A DNA stretch of 64,000 nucleotides. It comes from an uncultured Gammaproteobacteria bacterium. Lineage in GTDB: Bacteria; Pseudomonadota; Gammaproteobacteria; JAADHQ01. The position numbers were made by a program, and so were the translations under genes. The first letter of the stretch is position 1. Each line of letters begins with the position of its first letter. The stretch is taken from contig CAMYJD010000004.1 in NCBI GenBank assembly GCA_947258655.1, positions 131,644 to 195,643 of the forward strand, written 5' to 3'. A model generated the notes under the pieces. It was given only the letters and a program-made list of their open reading frames with translations, had not been told where the DNA came from and searched no databases. Shown here one piece after another: positions 26,110 through 37,289 of the stretch.

Positions 26110-26583
26110 ATGAAGCGATTACTATTCTTGTTGGTGGGAGCAATGCTCATTAGCAGTTGTACAACTATGCCGAAACAGAAAGCACCGGTGATTGATATTG
26201 TTGACAGAAGTCCGGCGCCATCCACGCGCGTCATCAAGCCGCGTGCTGATAGCGATCCACTGGTGGTCGCCGGTCTGCAAAAAAATGCCACCGAGCTGAG
26301 CCGTAAGGGTGAACCGGCCAAGGCCGCTTCAATACTGGAGCGCGCTATCCGTATCCAGCCACGCAACCCGCGACTATGGCATGAACTGGCCCAGGTGCGT
26401 TATTCACAGCAGCGTTATCAGCAGGCCGAATCCCTGGCCCTGCGATCCAATCAATATGCATTGCGCAATCCTGATATACAGCGTATGAACTGGTTATTGA
26501 TTGCCAGGGCGCGGCAGAAACAGGGTAACAGCCGCGGTGCAGCCAATGCGCGAAGACAGGCACAAAAGTTCGCAGACAGGTAA
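26110..26583 (+). CDS. TPR-containing lipoprotein
   Basis: Lipoprotein of 157 residues from the ATG at 26110; a GTG at 26098 directly after the mrcB stop is an alternative. The signal peptide ends in LISSC. After a Pro/Arg-rich linker come about two tetratricopeptide repeats (LSRKGEPAKAASILERAIRI, LWHELAQVRYSQQRYQQAE) and a basic tail. Its position two bases to 14 bases after mrcB suggests co-expression and a possible role in PBP1B function or division. No specific family is recognised beyond TPR lipoproteins. Confidence 0.8.
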   Translation: MKRLLFLLVGAMLISSCTTMPKQKAPVIDIVDRSPAPSTRVIKPRADSDPLVVAGLQKNATELSRKGEPAKAASILERAIRIQPRNPRLWHELAQVRYSQQRYQQAESLALRSNQYALRNPDIQRMNWLLIARARQKQGNSRGAANARRQAQKFADR

Positions 26584-26706
26584 TCGGCGATTCATACTGT
26601 ATTATTTAATTCATTGAAGTACCTAGGTTTTTGGCTAATTTTCTTTGCAGGCCCTGCAATTTCGTATTATCATGCAACATGACATAACCGGTCCGGGCCT
26701 ATCATC

Positions 26707-27219
26707 TTGAGCGTATTTTCTGTAGACAAACTGATTTCGGAGGCACGCAGGATTGCTGCTGATTATCGCCGTGCTACGGGTAAAACCCTCGGTGGCGTGA
26801 CCGGGGAGATCGCTGAAAACGATGCCGCACGTTTACTCGATCTCGAATTAAGCAGTGACAAGAATAGCGGTTATGATGCAATAGGCAAGGGCAAGCGCGC
26901 GGGCAAGAAAATACAGATCAAGGGCCGGGCCATCTTTGACCAGGCGAAAAGCGGTCAACGTATAGGTCAACTAAAAGTCAATCAGGAGTGGGACAGCGTC
27001 GTGCTGGTACTGATGAATGAAGATTTCGAGCCCGTGGAAATCTACGAAGCGGAACGCACTGTGCTGATGGATGCACTCGATGAAACCAGTGACAGTAAAC
27101 GTAGTAAACGCGGCGCCATGTCCGTCTCACGTTTTAAACATCTAGCCAGGCTGGTCTGGACCAATGCAGATGGCGTGATCGAGGACGGCGAGGTCTGGGA
27201 TAATCGCGGCAATGCCTAG
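26707..27219 (+). CDS. Hypothetical protein, possible PD-(D/E)XK-like fold
   Basis: A 170-residue soluble protein starting with TTG at 26707. An N-terminal helix (ISEARRIAADYRRATGK) precedes GGVTGEIAENDAARLL. The pattern D (GYDAIGK) followed about 14 residues later by QIKGR resembles the catalytic D-x(n)-(Q/E)xK core of restriction-endonuclease-like nucleases, with a Glu (TGEIAEND) upstream as a possible extra metal ligand. It reminds me of the DUF6998 group, but I cannot confirm that. No methylase or defence partner lies nearby; the next gene is the YoaA helicase, so a DNA-repair role is one idea. Confidence 0.65.
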   Translation: MSVFSVDKLISEARRIAADYRRATGKTLGGVTGEIAENDAARLLDLELSSDKNSGYDAIGKGKRAGKKIQIKGRAIFDQAKSGQRIGQLKVNQEWDSVVLVLMNEDFEPVEIYEAERTVLMDALDETSDSKRSKRGAMSVSRFKHLARLVWTNADGVIEDGEVWDNRGNA

Positions 27220-27277
27220 TCAATATCATCGTCAATAAGCTAATAACACCAACACTATTAATACTCACCCGAACAGT

Positions 27278-29191
27278 ATGTTTAAGGCCGCTGAAATCCT
27301 GGGACCACAGGGCCCTTTTACATTGCAGCTGGAACATTTTGTCCCGCGCGAGCAGCAGTTGCAAATGGCCGACGTCGTGCAGCAGGCGCTACAGGACGGT
27401 TCAACACTGGTGGTCGAAGCCGGGACCGGAACCGGCAAGACCTTCGCTTATCTAGTGCCGGCCTTGTTGAGTGGGCAAAAGGTCATCGTCTCTACTGGTA
27501 CAAAGAACCTGCAAGATCAGCTATATCACCGTGATCTGCCCAGTGTCCTCGATATTCTGAAACTGCCGCTCAGGGTGGCACTGCTGAAGGGACGCGCCAA
27601 TTATCTGTGTAAATACCGCCTCGATATCAGTGTGCTGGAAGGGCGCCTGCGTTCGCGGACCCAGGTATCCTATCTACACACAATCAGGCAATGGTCAGGA
27701 CGAACCGATAGTGGCGACATCGCCGAGGTGCGTGACGTGCCTGAAGATGCGCCGGTGTGGCCAATGGTGACATCTACCGTGGATAACTGCCTAGGTGCAG
27801 AATGTCCTTCCTATAAGGGCTGCTATGTCATGGAAGCCAGACGCAAGGCGCAGGAGGCCGACCTGCTGGTTATTAACCATCACCTGATGTTTGCCGACAT
27901 GGCACTAAAGGAGTCGGGTTTTGGGGAACTGTTACCCGGGGCCAATGCCTTTATCATCGACGAGGCCCATACCCTGCCCGAAGTTGCGACCCAGTTCTTT
28001 GGTCAGTCTCTCAGTGGGCGTCAACTGCATGAACTATGCAAGGACACGCGTACAGAACACCTTGGCGCAGGTGGTGATATGACCGATCTGGCGGATGCCT
28101 GTGACCAGTTGGATAAGGCCGTCAACGATTTTCGACTGGCACTGGGCAAGGACCAGGGGCGGATGGCCTGGGGGCAAATCAAAAACACAAAAAAAATAAA
28201 AGATGCGCTCGCCCAGATGCAGCAGAAGCTGGGCGCCTTGTCGGACTGGCTTGAACATGCCGCCGCCCGTAGCAAAGGACTGGAGAGCTGCTGGCGCCGG
28301 AGTCAGGAGTTTGGCGGGCGCATGGAGAAGTTAATCCGCTCAGAGGATGAAAATCATATTCAATGGCTGGATGTGCATAAGCGCTCATTTGTATTTCACT
28401 TGACGCCACTGGACATTGCACCTGCTTTTCAGGAACACAAGCAGGCACACTCAAGTGCGTGGATATTTACATCGGCAACATTGGCGATTGACAATGACTT
28501 CTCGCATTTTACCCGTCGCCTGGGCATCGAGGAGTGCACAACGCGCCAGTTCGATAGCCCGTTCGATTATGCCCGCAATGCGATGTTGGTGGCGCCACAG
28601 AATATGCCGGATCCGAATAGCGAGCACTATACCGACGCGGTCATAGACTATGCCATGCCATTGATCGAGGCGAGCAAGGGACGCACCTTTCTATTGTTTA
28701 CCAGTTACAGGGCCTTGCGACGTGCGCAGGACTTACTCGATGGCAAGCTCGATTACCCGCTGCTGGTGCAGGGCGATAGCCCGCGCGATTTGTTACTGGA
28801 AACATTCAGAAAGGAAGGTAATGCCGTCCTGTTGGGGACCAGCAGTTTCTGGGAGGGCGTGGATGTACGCGGGTCGGCGTTGTCATTGGTGATAATAGAT
28901 AAACTACCATTCGCGTCACCGGGCGACCCGGTACTACAAGCGCGCATCGAGCAGATCAAGAAAAGCGGCCACAACGCTTTTTTTGATTTCCAGTTACCAA
29001 ATGCCGTGATCAATCTGAAACAGGGAGTGGGGCGATTGATTCGCGACGTGTCCGACAAGGGTGTCATGGTCATTTGTGACCCGCGCCTGACCGGCAAGTC
29101 CTATGGCAAGGTGTTTCTGAAAAGCCTGCCACCAATGCGCCGCGTGATTGATACCGCAATTGTCACATCGTTTCTTCAACAACTGGATTAA
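27278..29191 (+). CDS. yoaA: YoaA-type ATP-dependent helicase (DinG family)
   Basis: XPD/DinG-like 5'-3' DNA helicase of 637 residues, near the length of E. coli YoaA. Walker A is EAGTGTGKTFAYL (about 46-58), the iron-sulfur cysteines lie around C118 and in CLGAECPSYKGC (about 172-183), the DEAH box is IIDEAHTLPE, and motif VI is KQGVGRLIRD. It would help repair stalled or damaged forks. Placement directly before tsaB matches the yoaA-tsaB neighbourhood of other gammaproteobacteria and supports YoaA over DinG. Confidence 0.93.
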   Translation: MFKAAEILGPQGPFTLQLEHFVPREQQLQMADVVQQALQDGSTLVVEAGTGTGKTFAYLVPALLSGQKVIVSTGTKNLQDQLYHRDLPSVLDILKLPLRVALLKGRANYLCKYRLDISVLEGRLRSRTQVSYLHTIRQWSGRTDSGDIAEVRDVPEDAPVWPMVTSTVDNCLGAECPSYKGCYVMEARRKAQEADLLVINHHLMFADMALKESGFGELLPGANAFIIDEAHTLPEVATQFFGQSLSGRQLHELCKDTRTEHLGAGGDMTDLADACDQLDKAVNDFRLALGKDQGRMAWGQIKNTKKIKDALAQMQQKLGALSDWLEHAAARSKGLESCWRRSQEFGGRMEKLIRSEDENHIQWLDVHKRSFVFHLTPLDIAPAFQEHKQAHSSAWIFTSATLAIDNDFSHFTRRLGIEECTTRQFDSPFDYARNAMLVAPQNMPDPNSEHYTDAVIDYAMPLIEASKGRTFLLFTSYRALRRAQDLLDGKLDYPLLVQGDSPRDLLLETFRKEGNAVLLGTSSFWEGVDVRGSALSLVIIDKLPFASPGDPVLQARIEQIKKSGHNAFFDFQLPNAVINLKQGVGRLIRDVSDKGVMVICDPRLTGKSYGKVFLKSLPPMRRVIDTAIVTSFLQQLD

Positions 29192-29192
29192 C

Positions 29193-29897
29193 ATGAAAAT
29201 TCTTGCCATTGATACATCGACGGAGGCCTGCTCTGCAGCCATTTATATAGACGGCGAAAGCCGTGAACGCTTTGAGATAGCCAGACAACGGCATACCGAG
29301 TTGATCCTGCCGATGATTGAATCGTTGTTGGCCGAGTCCGGACTGAACAGTGTTAATGACTTTGATGCGCTCGCTTTCGCTCGTGGTCCGGGCAGCTTTA
29401 CCGGTATCCGCATCGGTACCGGTGTTGTACAGGGGATCGCGCTGGGTACGGGCCTGCCGGTCGCGCCGATATCGTCACTGGCAGCGATTGCGCAGGGTGT
29501 ATATCGTCAACAACAACAGACGCATGTCCTTGCCGCAATTGATGCGAGGATGGAGGAAATCTACTGGGGCTGTTATGAGCTCGATGGACAAGGCTATATG
29601 CGCGCTCTGCAGGCCGAGGTGGTTGGTAGGCCCGACACACTGCCATTGCCTCAGCAGCATCATGCCGTCTGGTTCGGCGCAGGTAGTGCGTGGACGGCAT
29701 ACGAGCACGACCTGTGCCGGATCAGTCAGGCTTACCTGAGTGCATACGATGGCGGCTGTCTGCCACACGCGATAGATGTTGCCCATCTGGCCTGTGATGT
29801 CATTGCCAGAGGTGAACTGGTCATGGCGGAGAATATAGAGCCTGTGTATCTGAGAAATGAAGTGGCGTGGAAAAAGCCTGAGCAGACCAATCTGTAA
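29193..29897 (+). CDS. tsaB: tRNA threonylcarbamoyladenosine protein TsaB
   Basis: Cytoplasmic protein of 234 residues from the ATG at 29193, one base after the yoaA stop; a longer frame begins upstream inside yoaA but the family starts at MKILAIDTSTEACS. It has the ASKHA-fold marks FARGPGSFTGIRIG and LPVAPISSLAAIAQG. TsaB pairs with TsaD and TsaE to put t6A on tRNAs reading ANN codons. Those partners are not in the window. Confidence 0.95.
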   Translation: MKILAIDTSTEACSAAIYIDGESRERFEIARQRHTELILPMIESLLAESGLNSVNDFDALAFARGPGSFTGIRIGTGVVQGIALGTGLPVAPISSLAAIAQGVYRQQQQTHVLAAIDARMEEIYWGCYELDGQGYMRALQAEVVGRPDTLPLPQQHHAVWFGAGSAWTAYEHDLCRISQAYLSAYDGGCLPHAIDVAHLACDVIARGELVMAENIEPVYLRNEVAWKKPEQTNL

Positions 29898-30160
29898 ACG
29901 GAATATTAAATACTAAATAGCAATAGTGTATAAGCAGAAATTTCTAATAAATGACTGATGAATAAGTCACCAAATAATTAAACCACAGTATTCGTCAGCA
30001 TAATACTATCAAATTGAATCTGTTATTGTTAGGTGATTGAAAGTAATTCAAAATACTCGACAGGGTCACACTACCGACCAATAGCGTTGACAGGAATTTG
30101 TGTGATATGGAAACTTAAGCTTACACAATTATAAGTTTAAAAATTTAGCAAGGACAGAGC

Positions 30161-32422
30161 ATGCTTAGAGTTATGATAGTGATGTTTGTAGTGGTGATGG
30201 TATCTGCGTGTGGAGGCGGTGGCGGTGAGCCTCCACCGAACTCGGGGCAGGTTCCTCCGCCCGTACCCCAACCGCAATTTTTGACCTTGAATTATCCTGC
30301 TGATTTCCCCTACACGATACAAATGGATGGAATGTTGCAGGGTATTATCGTCAATGGTCTGACAGAAGAAAGCGCTTACAATTTCAGTTATCAAACCGAT
30401 TCGCAAGATATTAAACTGCTGATTGTTAATAACCAGGCTCAGTCTATCACAGTCTGCAATACGTTTGTTCAAAATGGAAGCGAGTACAACTGTATCGGCA
30501 CTGTGCATAGTGAAAGCGTATTGTACAATGTCAGTAATTTTAGCAGCACAAGCCAAACAGTCATTCTGGATATCACACCCTCATCGTCCACGCCACTTTT
30601 GAACCATGGCACGCAACAAAACCCTGTCGAGCTTAATGCTGGAAACGCTCTGCCTCATAGCACAACTGTGGCTGCAAATGGTGAGAGTTTTTATCGGATC
30701 AATAACTTGATTACAGGCTCTCGCTATCAACTGAAAATCAGCAATCAAAGTGATTCAGTTGCAATGCAAACGTATCGAGATCTGTTTGTCACTGATGCAC
30801 AATGTGATCCCAATTATTCCGCTGGCGATATTTGTAATTTTGTCAGTGAGGGTACGAGCGTGGCGCTTCATGTTGATGGGACCTTCGCATTTACGGGAGC
30901 CAGTTTCGATATTGCTCTAAGCCGCCTGAGTCAGGCCGGTGAATTTGAAGGCACCTGGTATCGTCCCCAGGTACATGATGTCGTCAATAATGATTTACCT
31001 CGGGTCGCGATAGTCGATGACTATAACAGTTATTACAAGTTGACCGGACTGCAAACGGGATTGTTCTATAACTTGGAATATACCAGTAAAACGGATGCGG
31101 CTTCGTTACAGTTTTTTGATCCCGTGACCGGTCGCGCAATTGGCAAGAGCTGCAATCCTGATACGCGCACTAATTTAACGGCTGCGGCCGATGAGGCCTG
31201 CACCTTTCGGGCGGACAGTAGCGATCTGTATATGATAGCAAAGGGTAATGCGGTTAGTCCTGACAACAGCAAATTTATAGTAAAAATCACGCCCGGTCCG
31301 GTTGCGCAAGGTATAAGTTCCACGCCTGTTTCACTGACACTGATCAATGATCGTTTACAACACCAGGCAAGTGTCGATATCAATGGCAGTTATTATCATG
31401 TCAATGGGATGATGAGCGGAGTGGAATACATGGTGAGGCTTTCCGGAAACGAGGCCTTGCCTGTGAATCTGTCTGTCTATGATGGTGATAGTAGTTATGC
31501 AACACCGGTAACATGTACAGTAGAAAATCAATTTGGTAACAAGACTTACTGCATATTAACTGCGAACAGTGCAGATTTGTATATCAAGGTTGATGGGCCG
31601 ACAACCCCTCCGGGTATTGAATATACGTTGAATGTCACACCCGCGCCAGTGATTGAAGCGAATCAACAACTGCAGGTATCCGACTTGCCCTATGCGGGCC
31701 AGGTAAACGATTTCTTCAGCAAATATACCGTTTCTGGTCTGGTGCCGAATAGTTTATACATCGCCAGGCTAGCCGAGGCCAATGGTATATTTGTGCTGGA
31801 TGCCTGGGATGACGCTTCCAGTGTGCTCTCCTGCAGTGTACGGACGCGCGTCAGCGGAGGTTGTCTGCTCGATTCAGGCCCTAACGGGAATATTAATATG
31901 CGTGTCGGGACAGGTGAATTAGGTAGTGATAATAATGAACCCGGCGGGTTTTTCAAACTGGATCTGTTGCCTGCGCCTGTATTGAAGTCGAACTATCAGT
32001 CAACTGATACGCCCTTGCTTGTGCCTGACAATGCTATTGCAGGCGTTAGTAGTCAAATTACCGTTAATAGTCCGGTCAGCGCTATTACGGATATAACCGT
32101 AGAAGTGATTGTTGAGCATGGCTATACACCCGATGTTACCATGCAGTTAACGGCGCCTGATGGAACCACCATCCCCCTTGTCGCAAACATACTTGGAACG
32201 GAATACATCAATACGGAATTTAATGACTATGCAACACAGTTAATTAATAATGCAGTGGGTCTGCGCTATAACAACACTTTTCGCCCCATAAGTCCTATGC
32301 ATGTATTGAATGGACTCGCCGCATCAGGGACATGGACATTGAATGTAGCCGATTCGGCCTATACCAATCGCACGGATGCACTGGGTGGCACACTGCATGC
32401 GTGGGGCTTGAGTTTCAAATAA
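30161..32422 (+). CDS. Large lipoprotein with PPC-like repeats and P/Homo B-like domain
   Basis: Secreted lipoprotein of 753 residues. The signal peptide ends in VSAC followed by five Gly and a Pro-rich linker, typical of a surface-exposed tether. The body has four to five similar modules of about 115 residues, each with a hydrophobic YxVxGL-like strand, Cys pairs and an end like VTPAPV or ITPGPV, resembling prepeptidase C-terminal (PPC) beta domains. The last 125 residues look like a P/Homo B domain (TPDVTMQLTAPDGTT, SGTWTLNVAD, GGTLHAWGLSF). Such tails normally follow a protease, but no protease catalytic domain is present. TATA-poor upstream sequence holds TTGACA at 30087 without a good -10. 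Confidence 0.72.
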   Translation: MLRVMIVMFVVVMVSACGGGGGEPPPNSGQVPPPVPQPQFLTLNYPADFPYTIQMDGMLQGIIVNGLTEESAYNFSYQTDSQDIKLLIVNNQAQSITVCNTFVQNGSEYNCIGTVHSESVLYNVSNFSSTSQTVILDITPSSSTPLLNHGTQQNPVELNAGNALPHSTTVAANGESFYRINNLITGSRYQLKISNQSDSVAMQTYRDLFVTDAQCDPNYSAGDICNFVSEGTSVALHVDGTFAFTGASFDIALSRLSQAGEFEGTWYRPQVHDVVNNDLPRVAIVDDYNSYYKLTGLQTGLFYNLEYTSKTDAASLQFFDPVTGRAIGKSCNPDTRTNLTAAADEACTFRADSSDLYMIAKGNAVSPDNSKFIVKITPGPVAQGISSTPVSLTLINDRLQHQASVDINGSYYHVNGMMSGVEYMVRLSGNEALPVNLSVYDGDSSYATPVTCTVENQFGNKTYCILTANSADLYIKVDGPTTPPGIEYTLNVTPAPVIEANQQLQVSDLPYAGQVNDFFSKYTVSGLVPNSLYIARLAEANGIFVLDAWDDASSVLSCSVRTRVSGGCLLDSGPNGNINMRVGTGELGSDNNEPGGFFKLDLLPAPVLKSNYQSTDTPLLVPDNAIAGVSSQITVNSPVSAITDITVEVIVEHGYTPDVTMQLTAPDGTTIPLVANILGTEYINTEFNDYATQLINNAVGLRYNNTFRPISPMHVLNGLAASGTWTLNVADSAYTNRTDALGGTLHAWGLSFK

Positions 32423-32541
32423 ATATTTCACGACTGCGTAAATGGCCTGATATACGCTTTTAACAAGGCATTCGTGTGACGGTGTAGACCAGGCCGGGAT
32501 CGCTTATATGGACTGGGTATTGCTTCGGCGATTCATCAGGG

Positions 32542-34015
<1,474 letters not shown>

Positions 34016-34016
<1 letters not shown>

Positions 34017-34837
34017 TAAATGTCACGCAGTAGTTCGTTAATACCCACCTTGCCACGTGTTTTTTCATCCACCTGCTTGACGATGACGGCACAATAAAGG
34101 CTGTAGGTTCCATCCTTTGATGGCAGGTTACCGGAGACAACAACGGAACCGGCAGGGATGCGCCCATAGGTGATTTCACCGGTCATGCGATTGAAGATCT
34201 TGGTACTTTGACCGATGTACACGCCCATTGAAATAACCGAACCCTCTTCGACGATAACGCCTTCGACGACCTCTGAGCGCGCACCGATAAAACAGTTGTC
34301 TTCGATGATGGTCGGCCCCGCCTGGATCGGTTCGAGTACACCACCGATACCTACCCCGCCAGATAAATGAACGTTTTTGCCAATTTGCGCGCAGGAACCA
34401 ACCGTAGCCCAGGTATCGACCATCGTGCCGGAATCGACATAAGCACCGATATTGACATAGGAAGGCATCAATACAACACCTGATGAAATATAACTGCCTT
34501 TTCTTGCCGCAGCCGGTGGCACAATGCGTACACCGCCCTCACGCAAATCACGTGAGCTGCAATCGGCATACTTGGATGGTACCTTGTCATAATAGTTGGT
34601 AAATCCGCCCTTCATGAAGCTGTTGTCTTCAATGCGAAAATATAACAGTACTGCCTTTTTCAGCCACTGGTTAACGACCCACTCACCATCCTTTTTCTCG
34701 GCAACACGCGCACTGCCTGAGTCGAGCATGGCAATGGCTTCCATGACCGCCTCCTTTACCTGAGGCTCGACGCTGCGAGGGGTGATATCTGCACGTCGTT
34801 CAAATGCTTCTTCAATGATTTGTTGCAAGTCACTCAT
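34016..34837 (-). CDS. dapD: Tetrahydrodipicolinate N-succinyltransferase
   Basis: Left-handed beta-helix acyltransferase, 273 residues, that moves succinyl from succinyl-CoA to tetrahydrodipicolinate. Hexapeptide-type repeats occupy about residues 105-235 ([28 protein letters not shown], in parts). The family signature [16 protein letters not shown] is intact. Coupled to yffB by a one-base overlap. The gap to dapC upstream is 299 bases and holds an inverted-repeat element, so dapD may have its own promoter. Confidence 0.96.
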
Positions 34838-34878
34838 GTTGTTACCTATTCAAATTTAGAGGCACCCTGAATTCTATT

Positions 34879-34999
34879 TGTCATTGCGAGGACAAGCTGT
34901 CATTCATTGGAAACCATAATGAATGGCACAGAAGCGACGAAGTAATCTGTAATAATTTGATTCAATTCAACAGATTGCCGCGCTGTACTCACAATGACC
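34879..34999. repeat. MITE-like inverted-repeat element
   Basis: The ends TCATTGCGAG and CTCACAATGA are inverted repeats, and the interior holds paired AAGCGACGAAGTAATCTG and CAGATTGCCGCG segments. This matches the widespread small palindromic bacterial repeat built on TCATTGCGAG...AATCT. It sits in the dapC-dapD gap. No other copy is apparent in this window. Confidence 0.7.
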
Positions 35000-35136
35000 T
35001 GAAGGTTTTTCATCAATCAGATGTGCCAGGTCAATAGTCGAAAGTCTGGTGTATCAAAAATAATGGCGGGAATTGTAAGCCAGATAAGTCGTTAAAACCA
35101 GCTTTGTATGACCTATCCTGCTGTTTAATGCGCATA

Positions 35137-36333
35137 TTACAGGGTGTTGATGTAATTTTTGATACGCAGTGCTGCTTCGACACATTCATCCAGTCCGGCG
35201 ACCAGGGCCATGCGTACCCTGTTAGCACCGGGATTTATGCCATGTGCCTGTCGTGACAGGTAACTGCCAGGCAAGACGGTGACATGCTGTTCGGCGAACA
35301 GGCCGCGGGCGAAGTCTGTATCGGCTACAGGCGTCTCTACCCATAGATAAAAGGCGCCATCGGGGAGGGCAACGTGAAGTACCGGAGCGAGGATATCAAT
35401 CACCGCACCGAACTTTTCCCGGTACAGTCTGCGGTTTTCAATCACATGCGCTTCATCTCGCCACGCCTGTATGCTGGCCATTTGCGCGGGAGGGGACATC
35501 GCACAGCCATGGTAGGTCCTGTAGAGCAGAAATTGTTTCATGATTTCGGCATCACCGGCGACAAAACCGGAACGCAGGCCGGGGGCATTGGAACGCTTGG
35601 ACAGACTGTGAAAGACCACGCAGCGTGTATAGTCATGGCGTCCCATCATTGCGGCGGCCTGGAGCAGGCCAGGTGGTGGTCTGTCTTCATCGGGATAGAG
35701 TTCCGAATAACATTCATCCGAGGCAATGATGAAATCATGCCTGTCGGCCAATCTGATCAGTTTCTGCAGCACCGCGATGTCCATGACGGCACCAGTGGGA
35801 TTGCCCGGGGTGCAGATATAAAGGATCTGGCAGCGTTCCCATACCTCCTCGCTGACCTGGTCGAAATCGGGGATGAAGCGATTGTCAGCAAGTGTATTGA
35901 GGAAATACGGTGTTGCGCCGGCGAGATAGGCTGCACCTTCATAGATCTGATAAAAGGGATTGGGCATGACGACATAGGGATCCTGGTTCCTGTCGATCAT
36001 GCACTGGGCAAATGCAAACAATGCTTCACGGGTTCCGTTGACAGGTATAACATGCCGATGAATATCAATACTGTTATCGTGCAGCTGAAATCGCCTGATC
36101 AACCAGTCAGCGATGGCCCGGCGTAATTCATCACTGCCGCGCGTCAGCGGATAACGGGTCAGGCCCTCGATATTATGACATACGGCATCGGTGATAATGG
36201 CCGGTGTCGGGTGTTTGGGTTCGCCAATGGATAATGCGATATGAGGCAAGTTAGCGGGTGGTGTGCAATTGGCCTTCAGTGTCGCCAGCTTCTCGAAAGG
36301 GTAGGGTTGCAGCTTGTTCAGGTCCGGATTCAT
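35137..36333 (-). CDS. dapC: Succinyldiaminopimelate transaminase
   Basis: PLP-dependent class I/II aminotransferase, 398 residues, converting N-succinyl-amino-ketopimelate to succinyl-diaminopimelate with glutamate. The start reads MNPDLNKLQPYPFEKL, as in DapC proteins. PLP contacts are visible: NPFYQIYEGAAYLAGA, CTPGNPTGAVM, SDECYSELY and the Schiff-base lysine in FHSLSKRSNAPGLRSGF. It heads the dap run on the minus strand. The gene lies divergent from the EamA transporter gene. Confidence 0.93.
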   Translation of the reverse strand: MNPDLNKLQPYPFEKLATLKANCTPPANLPHIALSIGEPKHPTPAIITDAVCHNIEGLTRYPLTRGSDELRRAIADWLIRRFQLHDNSIDIHRHVIPVNGTREALFAFAQCMIDRNQDPYVVMPNPFYQIYEGAAYLAGATPYFLNTLADNRFIPDFDQVSEEVWERCQILYICTPGNPTGAVMDIAVLQKLIRLADRHDFIIASDECYSELYPDEDRPPPGLLQAAAMMGRHDYTRCVVFHSLSKRSNAPGLRSGFVAGDAEIMKQFLLYRTYHGCAMSPPAQMASIQAWRDEAHVIENRRLYREKFGAVIDILAPVLHVALPDGAFYLWVETPVADTDFARGLFAEQHVTVLPGSYLSRQAHGINPGANRVRMALVAGLDECVEAALRIKNYINTL

Positions 36334-36410
36334 GGGGAAATAAATCTGTCTTTAAATTGTTACGATTCCTGCATTATACTGGATATTCCGTTGCATGAGC
36401 ACTGTTATCC

Positions 36411-37289
36411 ATGAGTCATTCCCGTTCATCATATCTGTTGGCCGACCTGGCATTGTTATATGCCGCGACAATGTGGGGTATTTTCTGGTATCCGTTGCGT
36501 CTTTTCGAAGCAAACGGCATGCCGGCGATATGGGTAACCCTGGTAGCCTTTAGCTGTGCCTTTTTGATTGGTGCCGTCTATACCTGGAAAAAATGGCATG
36601 TGTACCGTCAGTATCCATTAATATTACTGCTGATTGGATTATCTGCGGGTTGGTGTAATGCTGCATTTCTGGTAGCACTGGTCGAGGGTAATGCGATTAG
36701 GGTCATACTGCTTTTCTATCTGTCTCCTGTATGGACCGTCATACTCGGCCATTTTATTTTAAAGGAAAAGCTTAACTTGCAGGAATTTATGATCTTTGCC
36801 CTGGCCTTTGTCGGCGCGATGATCATGTTGTGGGATGTCGAAATCGGTTTTCCATGGCCGCAAAACCAGGCCGACTGGCTGGCCCTGTCCTCAGGCTTCG
36901 CCTTTGCCTTGAGTAATGTCCTGATACGAGCCTTACAGGACGCCAGCATCGCCGTCAAAACCACGGCCAGCTGGTTGGGTTGTATCATCATTGCCGGGGT
37001 ATGGATCCTGGTGACCGATACAGGAGCAGAGAGCATTCCGGATCAGGCCTGGTATTACAGTATACTGCTGGGTTTTTGCGCGATAGTATTCATGACGCTT
37101 TCCGTTCAGTATGGTGTCACGCATATGCCGGTCTATCGGTCAGCTATCATATTGTTATTCGAAATACCGGTTACTGCTATGTCGGTGTACTGGTTAGCAG
37201 GTGAGACAATGAATGCGCTGGAATGGACAGGTGGTGTAATCGTCGCCATCAGTTCCTTGCTGATCGCCCGTGCGAGTAAAAAGACATGA
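36411..37289 (+). CDS. EamA-family (DMT) transporter
   Basis: Inner-membrane protein of 292 residues with about ten hydrophobic helices arranged as two EamA repeats (about 12-141 and 155-287). Acidic and Trp-rich ends of helices (ATMWGIFWYPLRL) are typical of drug/metabolite superfamily exporters. The substrate is not predictable. The last four bases overlap the VOC gene (ATGA), so the two are co-expressed. Confidence 0.9.
   Translation: MSHSRSSYLLADLALLYAATMWGIFWYPLRLFEANGMPAIWVTLVAFSCAFLIGAVYTWKKWHVYRQYPLILLLIGLSAGWCNAAFLVALVEGNAIRVILLFYLSPVWTVILGHFILKEKLNLQEFMIFALAFVGAMIMLWDVEIGFPWPQNQADWLALSSGFAFALSNVLIRALQDASIAVKTTASWLGCIIIAGVWILVTDTGAESIPDQAWYYSILLGFCAIVFMTLSVQYGVTHMPVYRSAIILLFEIPVTAMSVYWLAGETMNALEWTGGVIVAISSLLIARASKKT

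Noticed and set aside
30087-30110. TTGACA-based promoter before the large lipoprotein
   Set aside because: The -35 is perfect, but no acceptable -10 lies 16-18 bases downstream.
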